Below are positions 16,087 through 23,953 of a stretch of 32,293 bases of DNA, in pieces. The position numbers were made by a program, and so were the translations under genes. The stretch is from positions 1-32,293 of the forward strand of contig CAZCUN010000038.1 in the NCBI GenBank assembly GCA_964502215.1, given 5' to 3'. This DNA is from JAALLB01 sp964502215 (lineage in GTDB: Bacteria > Pseudomonadota > Alphaproteobacteria > Rhizobiales > Rhizobiaceae). Under the pieces are notes generated by a model. The model ran no database searches. It was not told the origin of the DNA and saw nothing but the letters and a program-made list of their open reading frames with translations. Positions within the stretch are counted from its first letter, which is position 1, and each line of letters begins with the position of its first letter.

Positions 16087-17088
16087 TTACTTCGGATGCC
16101 GCAAGCGCGGGTTGGTTAGTATGGAGGCAATATCAGCTGTTAGATTAAGCAAGATGTAAGTTGCGGCAAAGACTAAGCAGCAAGCTTGCACAATTGGGAT
16201 ATCGCGAATTTTCACGCTATCAACAAAGAGCTGACCAATGCCTGGATAGACAAACACTGTTTCCACAACCACAACACCTGTGATTAGGAATGCCAAGTTA
16301 AGTGCAATCACATTGATGATTGGCGCCAGCGCATTAGGAAGCGCGTGTTTGACGATAACCCGCATCGGACTAAGGCCTTTAAGGCGCGCCATCTCAATAT
16401 ACGGACTTGCAAGCAAGTTGATAATCGAAGCGCGTGTCATCCGCATCATTTGCGCGGTCACGGCTAATGTCAGAGTTAGCGCTGGCAACATGGTTGCATT
16501 GACACGCTCCCAGAAAGTCAGCCCATCATAGACATTTGAAACAGCAGGAAAAACGGGATTAATCACAGCAAGGGCCAAGATTAGAATATAAGCTAGAAAA
16601 AACTCAGGGGATGAAATCGCAGATAACGTCGAGACGTTTACAACACGGTCATAGGCTGAATTTCTGTAAAGCGCAGCAAGAATGCCAAGTATCAAAGAAA
16701 GTGGGATTGAGATGAGCGCTGCAACACTTGCCAGAAAGAGTGTATTTGCAAAGCGGGGCTTAAGCTGGTCTGCAACAGAGCCAATGCCACCTTTACCCGT
16801 ATCTGAACCTGCAAATTCTGCAAAGTTTGCTTGCGCAAAGCTAGTGCCAAAATCACCAGTAAGAACACCTGTCAGCCAATCAACATATCGAACAAATGGG
16901 TTTTTGTTGAGGCCAAGATCTTCGCGAATGGCTTCAACCGCTTCAGGCGTTGCACCTTGCCCAAGAATGGCTTGGGCAAAGTCGCCTGGTAATAAATTAA
17001 CTGCTGCAAAGATTACGATGGAAACAACAAATAGCGTTATTAAACCCAACCCCAAACGCTGAAGGATAATCATCCCCACTGACTGCAA
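16087..17088 (-). CDS. ABC transporter permease (DppB type)
   Basis: A 333-residue inner-membrane permease of the peptide/nickel class. The family N-terminus IILQRLGLGLITLFVVSIVIF and NLLPGDFAQAILGQGATPEAV is followed by a periplasmic loop. About five further hydrophobic segments surround the EAA-type loop (EMARLKGLSPMRVIVKHALPNAL). It is the first gene of the transporter cluster, followed by the DppC-type permease, fused ATPase and binding protein. The start is TTG at 17088 because GGGAGG (17100-17095) lies six bases before it; the next in-frame ATG, at 17073, is too far from that site. A promoter candidate and a small hairpin lie upstream. Confidence 0.9.
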   Translation of the reverse strand: MQSVGMIILQRLGLGLITLFVVSIVIFAAVNLLPGDFAQAILGQGATPEAVEAIREDLGLNKNPFVRYVDWLTGVLTGDFGTSFAQANFAEFAGSDTGKGGIGSVADQLKPRFANTLFLASVAALISIPLSLILGILAALYRNSAYDRVVNVSTLSAISSPEFFLAYILILALAVINPVFPAVSNVYDGLTFWERVNATMLPALTLTLAVTAQMMRMTRASIINLLASPYIEMARLKGLSPMRVIVKHALPNALAPIINVIALNLAFLITGVVVVETVFVYPGIGQLFVDSVKIRDIPIVQACCLVFAATYILLNLTADIASILTNPRLRHPK

Positions 17089-17111
17089 AACAAACCTCCC
17101 AATCTGTTTTA

Positions 17112-17129
17112 ATGCTGCCTAAACAGCAT
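17112..17129 (-). other. Small leader hairpin upstream of the DppB-type gene
   Basis: ATGCTG (17112-17117) and CAGCAT (17124-17129) form a perfect 6-bp stem in the untranslated leader, 11 bases before the GGGAGG ribosome-binding site. No protein or metabolite binding can be claimed. Confidence 0.3.
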
Positions 17130-17168
17130 GAGCATTTTTATATGACATTATTGTAAAGCTCAGATTGC

Positions 17169-17196
17169 AGTCTAGCGCGTAAAATTTGATTGTCAA
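17169..17196 (-). promoter_or_regulatory. Promoter candidate for the peptide-type ABC transporter
   Basis: On the minus strand, a consensus -35 TTGACA (17196-17191) is followed after 16 bases by TAGACT (17174-17169), a four-of-six -10. It sits in the 149-base gap between the 2-hydroxy-acid dehydrogenase stop and the permease start, so the transporter may have its own promoter apart from the upstream genes. Confidence 0.45.
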
Positions 17197-17237
17197 AAAG
17201 CAAATGGGTATTTAATAAGGTTTTTAAATTCTGGGAA

Positions 17238-18395
17238 TTAAATAAATTTGATTTCAACATCTTTCATTTCATCAAGGCTTGTAATGCCAAGCTGGTGCAT
17301 GTTGTTGATCATGTCATGATATAAGAGTTCATAAACATGGTTCGCGCCCTTTTCACCCAAAGCTGAGACGCCATATACAAAAGGTCGACCTAAGAAGACA
17401 AAGTCAGCACCCAGTGCCTTTGCTTTTAATATATCGCCACCTGAGCGAACACCACTATCAAACATAACCTTAGTTTTCTTGCCAACGGCTTTTCGAATTT
17501 CTGGCAATACAGAGATAGGGGCAGGGGAAGATTCAAATTGACGGCCGCCATGGTTTGAAACCCAAACACCATCCGCGCCCGCTTTTACGGCAAGTTTTGC
17601 GTCTTCAGTTGAAAGTACACCTTTCAAGACAACAGGCCCATCCCATTGGTCGCGAACTTGTTTGAAATAATCCCAATCCAAGCAGCCACCCAGTTCTCCC
17701 CCCACAAAGCTTACAATCTTTTTCAAATCGCCATCAGGAACATAATTTTTCAAGACATCAAAATTAGGTTGCCCACGAAACAAAGTACGAAGCGCCCATT
17801 CTGGCCTCATGCAAATTTGTGCAAAGATTTTTGGCGTCAGCTTTGGTGGAATAGAAATGCCCGCACGACGTTGGCGTTCGCGCATCGATGGCCAAGGAAC
17901 ATCAGCCGTGACAACAAGTGTGTGATAGCCACTTTCTTTTGCGCGCTTGATAATATCATCTCTAATTTTTTCTTGGCGCGGAGGGTAAAGTTGAAACCAG
18001 CCGTACTCGCCAGAAATCTTTCCGCAGTTTTCTGGTGTGTCTGATGCAACGGTACTCAAACAATGCGGAATACGATGGTCACGTGCAGCTTTGGCAAAAA
18101 TCTGCTCTGCATAAGGCCACATCAGGCTAGTGTAACCAATTGGCGGAATGCCAAAGGGCGCTGAATATTTTTTACCAAACATTTCCGTTTCAATGGAGGG
18201 TTCAATAATACCCTTCATTGTGCGAGGCACCATAGTGATGTTTGAAAGCGACGATTGATTGCGATGCATAGCCGTTTCACCGCCAGTACCGCTATCCATA
18301 TATTCCCATGCAAAATATGGAATGCGTTTCTTGGCTTTTTTAGCTAAGTCAGAAATAGCAGGATAACGATCATCAGGAAGTTTAGCGACACGCAA
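17238..18395 (-). CDS. FMN-dependent 2-hydroxy-acid dehydrogenase/oxidase (lactate dehydrogenase-like)
   Basis: A 385-residue enzyme of the glycolate oxidase/L-lactate dehydrogenase TIM-barrel family, which oxidises an L-2-hydroxy acid to the 2-oxo acid with FMN. Family residues are present: Tyr32, Tyr137 (FQLYPP), Lys258 (VVLKG), and catalytic His282 with substrate-binding Arg285 (SNHGGRQ). The phosphate-binding end VMFDSGVRSGGDILKAKALGAD and FLGRPF follow. It lies 17 bases downstream of the PotI-type permease gene on the same strand and ahead of the peptide-type transporter, so it may belong to either cluster. L-lactate is the default substrate; glycolate, mandelate-like or longer hydroxy acids are equally possible. 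Confidence 0.88.
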   Translation of the reverse strand: MRVAKLPDDRYPAISDLAKKAKKRIPYFAWEYMDSGTGGETAMHRNQSSLSNITMVPRTMKGIIEPSIETEMFGKKYSAPFGIPPIGYTSLMWPYAEQIFAKAARDHRIPHCLSTVASDTPENCGKISGEYGWFQLYPPRQEKIRDDIIKRAKESGYHTLVVTADVPWPSMRERQRRAGISIPPKLTPKIFAQICMRPEWALRTLFRGQPNFDVLKNYVPDGDLKKIVSFVGGELGGCLDWDYFKQVRDQWDGPVVLKGVLSTEDAKLAVKAGADGVWVSNHGGRQFESSPAPISVLPEIRKAVGKKTKVMFDSGVRSGGDILKAKALGADFVFLGRPFVYGVSALGEKGANHVYELLYHDMINNMHQLGITSLDEMKDVEIKFI

Positions 18396-18412
18396 TGGGT
18401 TTACTCTTTGAT

Positions 18413-19237
18413 CTATGGTTTCGTTTTTTGTGGTTTAGCAGTAGCCTCACTTCTCAAGGCTAACCAGTTGGCAGCAATAACACCAATCGCTACAACAGCA
18501 ACAATGATTGTTGCAAGCGCATTAATCTCTGGCGTAACACCCAGTCTTACTTTTGAGAATATAACAATAGGAAGTGTAGACGCACCAGGTCCAGACACAA
18601 AACTTGCTATAACCAGATCATCAAAAGAAAGCGTGAATGCGAGCAACCACCCAGCAATAATTGCAGGCATGATTACTGGCAATGTTATTACAAAGAAAAT
18701 ATATGGCTGACGCGCACCCAAATCCATCGCGGCTTCTTCGATGGAAACATCAAAATCAGATAAACGACTTTGAATTACGACGGCTACAAACGCCATGCAG
18801 AATGTGGCGTGGGCGATGATGACTGTCGTAAGCCCACGTCCCGCAGGCCAGCCAATCAGGTTTTCCATCGCGATGAACAACAAGAGCAGCGACAAACCTG
18901 TGACAACTTCAGGCATAACAATTGGTGCTGTCGACATACCGTTTAAAAGAAGCTTGCCTTTAAACCGACGAAACCGTGCTAATGCATAGCCAATCATCGT
19001 GCCAAAGATAATGCCGATGGTTGCAGACCAAAAAGCAACTGTGAGGCTTATCCATGCGGCATCTGCCAATTGTCCATTTGTTAAAAGTTCACCATACCAT
19101 TTTGTAGACCAGCCAGCCCAAACGGTTACGAGCTTGGATGAATTAAACGAATAGACCACCATGATTAGGATCGGAATATACAAAATTGCATATCCAAAAC
19201 CTGCCATGGCTAGAACGAAGGGATGACGCTTACCCAT
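18413..19237 (-). CDS. potI: Polyamine ABC transporter permease PotI
   Basis: A 274-residue inner-membrane permease of the spermidine/putrescine class (PotC/PotI). It has about six hydrophobic segments and the EAA loop SIEEAAMDLGARQPYIFFVITLP. The text LSFDDLVIASFVSGPGASTLPIVIFSKVRLGVTPEINA is characteristic of PotC/PotI. It starts 2 bases after the PotH-type stop, so the permeases are surely co-translated. With PotG and PotF it would import putrescine, the substrate of the catabolic genes on the other strand. Confidence 0.92.
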   Translation of the reverse strand: MGKRHPFVLAMAGFGYAILYIPILIMVVYSFNSSKLVTVWAGWSTKWYGELLTNGQLADAAWISLTVAFWSATIGIIFGTMIGYALARFRRFKGKLLLNGMSTAPIVMPEVVTGLSLLLLFIAMENLIGWPAGRGLTTVIIAHATFCMAFVAVVIQSRLSDFDVSIEEAAMDLGARQPYIFFVITLPVIMPAIIAGWLLAFTLSFDDLVIASFVSGPGASTLPIVIFSKVRLGVTPEINALATIIVAVVAIGVIAANWLALRSEATAKPQKTKP

Positions 19238-19239
19238 GT

Positions 19240-20124
19240 TTAAGCCTCCCTTGCGCCTTGCGTATTACGCAAGAACATCATCGGGATTACAAGAAACGCA
19301 AGCATGACCATGGCTACAGAAGAGGCAACAGGCCAGTCTCGATTATTAAAGAACTCTGTCCAAAGCGTTTTGCCAATCATCAATTGATCAGGCCCACCCA
19401 GAAGTGCGGGAATAACAAATTCACCAACAGATGGAATAAACACAAGCAATGAACCAGCCACAATGCCAGACATAGAAAGCGGTAAAGTCACGCGCCAAAA
19501 TGTTGCAAGCGGTGTTGCGCCTAAGTCACTAGCAGCTTCCATCAAATCCCCATCGAGTTTCTCAAGGGCAGAATAAAGCGGCAAGATCATTAAGGGTAGA
19601 TAAGTTAGCACAATGCCAGAATAAACTGCAAAGTCTGTTTGCATAAGTTGCAAGGGTTCATTGATAATGCCTAGTGACATAAGCGATGAATTTATAAATC
19701 CATTCGGTGAATACATGCCAATAAGCGCATAAACGCGCAATAAACTAGAAGTCCAAAATGGTAAGATAACCAATAACAAAAGCGTATTGCGCATGCGAGG
19801 GTTTGAACGCGCAATCAGATAAGCCATTGGATAGCCGATAATTAAGCAAACCAAAGACCCAATCGCTGCAATTTTCAAAGAATTCACATAGGCATTAATA
19901 TAAAGAGGATCGGATAAAAGAAACGCATAGTTTTCTAAATCCCCAATATAACCTGATGGCCACCAACCATCCCATGTGAAAATGGCGGTATAGGGCGGGC
20001 GTGTTAAAGCAGGATCAGAAAGGGATACTTGTAAAACGACAAAAAACGGAATTAAGAAAAATAAGGCAAGCCAAAGCATTGGCGGCATAATTACAAAATA
20101 GCGTTTGAGTCTTCCAAAGCCCAT
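19240..20124 (-). CDS. potH: Polyamine ABC transporter permease PotH
   Basis: A 294-residue inner-membrane permease of the PotB/PotH class. It has the usual six hydrophobic segments, the periplasmic stretch between helices 1 and 2, and the EAA loop LMEAASDLGATPLATFWRVTLPLS. The segment VFIPSVGEFVIPALLGGPDQLMIGKTLW is typical. Its ATG overlaps the PotG-type stop codon by one base (TAATG), indicating translational coupling. It forms the membrane channel together with the PotI-type subunit. Confidence 0.92.
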   Translation of the reverse strand: MGFGRLKRYFVIMPPMLWLALFFLIPFFVVLQVSLSDPALTRPPYTAIFTWDGWWPSGYIGDLENYAFLLSDPLYINAYVNSLKIAAIGSLVCLIIGYPMAYLIARSNPRMRNTLLLLVILPFWTSSLLRVYALIGMYSPNGFINSSLMSLGIINEPLQLMQTDFAVYSGIVLTYLPLMILPLYSALEKLDGDLMEAASDLGATPLATFWRVTLPLSMSGIVAGSLLVFIPSVGEFVIPALLGGPDQLMIGKTLWTEFFNNRDWPVASSVAMVMLAFLVIPMMFLRNTQGAREA

Positions 20125-21245
20125 TAGTCTACCAACAGCCTTGCCGCGCGTTTTTCAAAAGAAACTTCAACGCTATCGCCTAGTTTCAATTTAGCTTCAT
20201 CTTCATCCCAATGTTCTGAGATGGTAATGCGAACTTGATTGCCACTATCAAGCGTGACTTGAATATGCGTGATGCCACCAAGGTACATAATATCGGTTAG
20301 TTTACCTGTTGCTTTGTTGGCAGCGTTTGCCGCACGTCCCTTTGATTTTGTTTTTAATAAAACGCGCTCAGGTCGAACGGCAATCCAAACGGTTTGTCCG
20401 TCTTGAAGCTCAAGCTTATCTGTTGTCTCTAACGTGCCACCTGTATCAACGCTTAAGATTTTTTGAGATTTTCCACTGCCTGAAACTTTACCTTCAAATA
20501 GGTTCACTTGCCCAATGAAGCCTGCAATCATTTTATTGGCAGGGCGCTCATACATTTCGCGTGGCGCTTCCACTTGAATAAGTTTTGCCTCATCCATTAC
20601 ACCAATGCGTGTAGCGATTGACATGGCTTCTTCTTGGTCGTGCGTGACCATAATAAACGTCGTGCCAATTTCTTTTTGAATAGCAACCAATTGTCTTTGT
20701 GTTTCTTCGCGCAGTTTCTTATCAAGTGCGGAAAGCGGTTCATCCAGCAAAAGCACTTTTGGTTTTCGAGCTAAAGCACGTGCAAGGGCTACACGTTGAC
20801 GCTGGCCACCAGAAAGTTGATTTGGTTTGCGTTTTCCGTAATCGCCAAGCTGCACAAGATCGAGCAGTTCTTGAACACGAGCATCCATTTCAGCCTTAGG
20901 CCACTTGTCTTGTTTTAAGCCGAAAGCAATGTTCTTTTCTACATTCATGTGCGGGAAAAGTGCGTAAGACTGGAACATCATATTCACAGGGCGATGCCAT
21001 GGTGGAACGCTTGTTACATCTTGACCTTCGATTTCAATATGACCTGAAGTTGCAGTTTCTAATCCTGCAATCATGCGCAATAGAGTAGATTTGCCTGAGC
21101 CTGAGCCACCCAGCAAACAAAAGAATTCGCCTTGTTGAATATCAAGAGAAACCTGGTCTACTGCACGAACATCTCCAAAGTGTTTTGAAATATTATGAAT
21201 TCTCAAAAATGGTTCTTGCCCATTCCCCATAGCTTCATCAGCCAT
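20124..21245 (-). CDS. potG: Polyamine ABC transporter ATPase PotG
   Basis: A 373-residue importer ATPase (PotA/PotG class). Walker A is GGSGSGKST (about 44-52), the signature is LSGGQRQRVALARAL, Walker B is VLLLDEPLSALD and the switch histidine is in VTHDQEEAM. Residues from about 275 to the end form the TOBE regulatory domain. It energises putrescine import through the PotH/PotI pair. The gene is separated from potF by a hairpin, which is expected to lower its expression relative to the binding protein. Confidence 0.93.
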   Translation of the reverse strand: MADEAMGNGQEPFLRIHNISKHFGDVRAVDQVSLDIQQGEFFCLLGGSGSGKSTLLRMIAGLETATSGHIEIEGQDVTSVPPWHRPVNMMFQSYALFPHMNVEKNIAFGLKQDKWPKAEMDARVQELLDLVQLGDYGKRKPNQLSGGQRQRVALARALARKPKVLLLDEPLSALDKKLREETQRQLVAIQKEIGTTFIMVTHDQEEAMSIATRIGVMDEAKLIQVEAPREMYERPANKMIAGFIGQVNLFEGKVSGSGKSQKILSVDTGGTLETTDKLELQDGQTVWIAVRPERVLLKTKSKGRAANAANKATGKLTDIMYLGGITHIQVTLDSGNQVRITISEHWDEDEAKLKLGDSVEVSFEKRAARLLVD

Positions 21246-21272
21246 ATTTAATTACGCCTACTACAAAAGGAA

Positions 21273-21302
21273 AAAGGCAGACTAATATTCTAGCCTGCCT
21301 TT
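21273..21302 (-). terminator. Attenuating hairpin between potF and potG
   Basis: AAAGGCAG (21273-21280) pairs with CTGCCTTT (21295-21302), with an inner CTA/TAG extension across a single mismatch. On the minus strand the stem is followed by TTTTCCTTTTG. Such intercistronic hairpins usually let most transcripts end after, or be stabilised at, the binding-protein gene, giving more PotF than transporter core. Confidence 0.65.
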
Positions 21303-21313
21303 GTTTGTATTTT

Positions 21314-22414
21314 TTATTGACCCGTTTTAACGGTTGTCCACTCGCGGTTAATAGCGCGGTCTGTACGTGCGTCATAAACAGGAGCGACCCAAAGCTTTGC
21401 TTTTACTGCATCAGAAGGGAAGATGCCTGGATCATCCAAAATTTCCTGATCGATCAACTTAAGCGCTGGTGTATTTGCGGATGAGAACCAAACGTAATTT
21501 GTGATGTCAGCAGTAATCTGTGCATCCATTACAAAGTCGATAAACTTATGGGCAGCCTCAGGATGCTTTGCATCCGTAGGGATTGCCATCATATCAAACC
21601 AAGAAAGCGCGCCTTCTTTTGGAATTGTATAAGCAACTGACACACCATTATCAGCCTCCGCAGCACGGTCACGCGCTTGGAAGATGTCACCAGACCAACC
21701 AACTGTTAAACAGATATCACCATTCGCAAGATCATTGATGTATTGTGATGAATGGAAGTAGCGAATGTGAGGTTTCACTTGTGCAAATAATTCAGACGCT
21801 TTTTTGAAATCAGCAGGATCTGTTGAAGTTGGATCAATGCCTAAGTATTTCATTGCAGCAGGGATCATTTCAGTTGGAGCATCCAGAACAGAAATACCAC
21901 ATGAGGCAAGCTTTGCTGCATTATCTTTGTTGAAAATAAGTTCCCAGCTGTCTGTTGGTGCTGAATCACCAAGCAGTTCTTTTACTTTACCTTCATTGTA
22001 ACCAATACCAGTTGTGCCCCAAAGATAAACAACAGCATGTTCATTGCCTGGGTCATATTCTGCAACATTGCCCATTACACCTGGATCAAGGTTTTTCAGA
22101 TTAGGTAATTTTGATTTATCGAGTTTCTGGAAAACACCAGCCTTAATTTGACGAGCCATAAAAGAAGCTGATGGCACAACTAGATCGTAGCCTGAATTAC
22201 CAGCAAGTAGTTTTGCTTCCAGCACTTCATTTGAATCAAACACATCATAAGTAACTTTGATGCCAGTTTCTTTTTCGAACTTTGCAATTGTGTCTTCAGC
22301 AATATAGTCTGACCAATTGTAGATGTTCAGAACTTTATCTTCGGCATGAGCTGAGCCTGCAATAACAAGCGCTGCTGATGCCATTAAAATTGTTTTTAGT
22401 CTCACAGAATTCAT
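21314..22414 (-). CDS. potF: Polyamine ABC transporter substrate-binding protein PotF
   Basis: A 366-residue periplasmic binding protein. Residues 1-24 are a Sec signal peptide ending in SAHA, with the mature protein starting EDKVLNIYNWSDYI, the classic PotD/PotF opening that contributes to the polyamine site. Further family text is VPSASFMARQIKAGVFQKLDKSKLPN and the aromatic/acidic pocket around LTVGWSGDIFQARDRA. It delivers putrescine-type polyamines to PotGHI. It is the first gene of the transporter operon; a consensus TATAAT (22463-22458, minus strand) lies about 45 bases upstream of its ATG. It diverges from the putrescine aminotransferase gene, which supports putrescine as ligand. Confidence 0.93.
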   Translation of the reverse strand: MNSVRLKTILMASAALVIAGSAHAEDKVLNIYNWSDYIAEDTIAKFEKETGIKVTYDVFDSNEVLEAKLLAGNSGYDLVVPSASFMARQIKAGVFQKLDKSKLPNLKNLDPGVMGNVAEYDPGNEHAVVYLWGTTGIGYNEGKVKELLGDSAPTDSWELIFNKDNAAKLASCGISVLDAPTEMIPAAMKYLGIDPTSTDPADFKKASELFAQVKPHIRYFHSSQYINDLANGDICLTVGWSGDIFQARDRAAEADNGVSVAYTIPKEGALSWFDMMAIPTDAKHPEAAHKFIDFVMDAQITADITNYVWFSSANTPALKLIDQEILDDPGIFPSDAVKAKLWVAPVYDARTDRAINREWTTVKTGQ

Positions 22415-22494
22415 TTAGTTTTTCCTCACCTTTAGTTTGCCCCGCATTGGGTGGCATATTATATTTATTTAAAAGATTATCGAGTTGTGAGAAT

Positions 22495-22524
22495 TTTGCA
22501 AGTTTACAATTGAGCTATTGCAAA
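22495..22524. promoter_or_regulatory. Dyad in the potF / aminotransferase divergent promoter region
   Basis: TTTGCAA (22495-22501) and TTGCAAA (22518-22524) form a perfect inverted repeat with a 16-base spacer. It lies in the 159-base spacer that must drive both the polyamine importer and the catabolic genes. It is placed about 30 bases upstream of the TATAAT of potF and about 50 bases before the aminotransferase start, so one regulator bound here could control both directions. No polyamine regulator gene is found in the window. Confidence 0.4.
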
Positions 22525-22573
22525 TTTTTGAATTTCGTGGACTGTGGCGATTAAATGTATTTTGGAGCACTTT

Positions 22574-23947
22574 ATGAATACGAAACCTAACTTTCCTGAT
22601 GCAAACGCGATCAAAAAAACAAATTTAAAGCATCATTGGCATGCCTTTACAGATATGGCTTCATTAGATGAGCAGCAACTACGCTTGATTACACAAGCAA
22701 AAGGCTCTCATATTTGGGATTCTGATGGCAATAAAATTCTTGACGGCATGGCGGGACTTTGGTGCGTTAATGTGGGTTATGGTCGTGATGAGATTGCAGA
22801 GGCTGCATCCGCTCAAATGAAAGAGCTTCCTTATTATAATACATTCTTCAAATCGACGCATTCGCCTGTTGCTTTATTGGCTGAAAAAATAGCTTCACTT
22901 ACACCGGGTGATTTGAACCGTATCTTTTTTAATACATCAGGTTCAGATTCAAACGACACAGTGCTTCGTATCGCAAGAGCATATTGGGCAGGCAAAGGCC
23001 ATAAAGAAAAGACAATCGTAATCGCCCGCAAAAATGCCTACCACGGTTCAACCATGGCAGGTGTCACGCTTGGCGGAATGGAAGCTATGCACTCTCAAGG
23101 AGGGCCACTTATTCCAGACATCGTACACATTGATCAACCTTATTGGTATGATGAAGGGGGCGATATGGATCCAAATGAGTTTGGCCTGATGCGCGCTCGC
23201 GCCCTAGAAGAAGAAATCGACAAGCTCGGCGAAAATCGAATTGCAGCTTTCATTGCAGAACCTATCCAAGGCGCTGGTGGTGTGATTATTCCACCAGACA
23301 CCTATTGGCCAGAAGTGATGCGGATTTGCAAAGAACGCGATATTTTATTTTGTGCAGATGAGGTCATTTGCGGCTTCGGTCGTATGGGTGAGTGGTTTGG
23401 TTCTATTCACTATGACTTACAACCAGACATGATTTCTATGGCAAAAGGTTTATCATCTGCCTATCTGCCAATTGGTGCAGTAGCCTTCTCAGAAAGCCGC
23501 GCTCAAGAAATGTTTGAAACGGCTGGCGAGTTTTTCCATGGTTACACTTATTCAGGCCACCCATCTTGCTGTGCGGCTGCCTTAAAAAATATTGAGATTA
23601 TAGAGCGTGAAGGGCTTGTAGAGCGCGTCAAAAATCATACCGCACCTCTTTTTGCAGAAAAAATGCAAACGCTAGCTGACCACCCAATTGTAGGTGAAGT
23701 TAGAACCCGTGGTCTTTTAGGTGCGATTGAACTTGTACCAGAAAAACCATCCAGAAAACGTTTTGATAATTACGGTGCAGTTGGCACAATCTGCCGCGAT
23801 CATTGTTTTAACAATGGCCTTGTAATGCGGGCAGTACGTGACAGCATGGTATGTTCACCACCACTTATTATTACAGATGAAGAGATTGACGAACTTGTTG
23901 TCAAAGCCCGTAAGTCGCTTGATGATACTTGGGCAGAAGTGAAGTAA
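22574..23947 (+). CDS. spuC: Putrescine (polyamine):pyruvate aminotransferase, class III PLP enzyme
   Basis: A 457-residue class III aminotransferase resembling Pseudomonas aeruginosa SpuC throughout, for example IWDSDGNKILDGMAGLWCVNVGYG, GSDSNDTVLRIARAYWAGKG and IAEPIQGAGGVIIPP. The PLP lysine is Lys291 (SMAKGLSSAYLPIG) and the pyridine-nitrogen aspartate is Asp262 (ADEVICGFGR). It would convert putrescine and pyruvate to 4-aminobutanal and alanine. Related taurine:pyruvate and beta-alanine enzymes share the fold, but the polyamine neighbours decide. The start is ATG 22574, six bases after GGAG at 22564-22567; a GTG at 22544 lies upstream of that site. Six bases separate it from the next gene. 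Confidence 0.88.
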   Translation: MNTKPNFPDANAIKKTNLKHHWHAFTDMASLDEQQLRLITQAKGSHIWDSDGNKILDGMAGLWCVNVGYGRDEIAEAASAQMKELPYYNTFFKSTHSPVALLAEKIASLTPGDLNRIFFNTSGSDSNDTVLRIARAYWAGKGHKEKTIVIARKNAYHGSTMAGVTLGGMEAMHSQGGPLIPDIVHIDQPYWYDEGGDMDPNEFGLMRARALEEEIDKLGENRIAAFIAEPIQGAGGVIIPPDTYWPEVMRICKERDILFCADEVICGFGRMGEWFGSIHYDLQPDMISMAKGLSSAYLPIGAVAFSESRAQEMFETAGEFFHGYTYSGHPSCCAAALKNIEIIEREGLVERVKNHTAPLFAEKMQTLADHPIVGEVRTRGLLGAIELVPEKPSRKRFDNYGAVGTICRDHCFNNGLVMRAVRDSMVCSPPLIITDEEIDELVVKARKSLDDTWAEVK

Positions 23948-23953
23948 ATTTCC

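Noticed and set aside
16682..17062. 126-codon open frame antisense to the DppB-type permease
   Set aside because: Serine/alanine-rich translation typical of a mirror frame of a membrane-protein gene; no start signal.
17646..18044. 132-codon open frame on the plus strand
   Set aside because: Antisense to the FMN-dependent dehydrogenase; its protein has no recognisable feature.
22574..23947. Taurine:pyruvate aminotransferase
   Set aside because: Same fold and overall similarity, but SpuC-like text and the adjoining putrescine importer and gamma-glutamylation genes favour putrescine.
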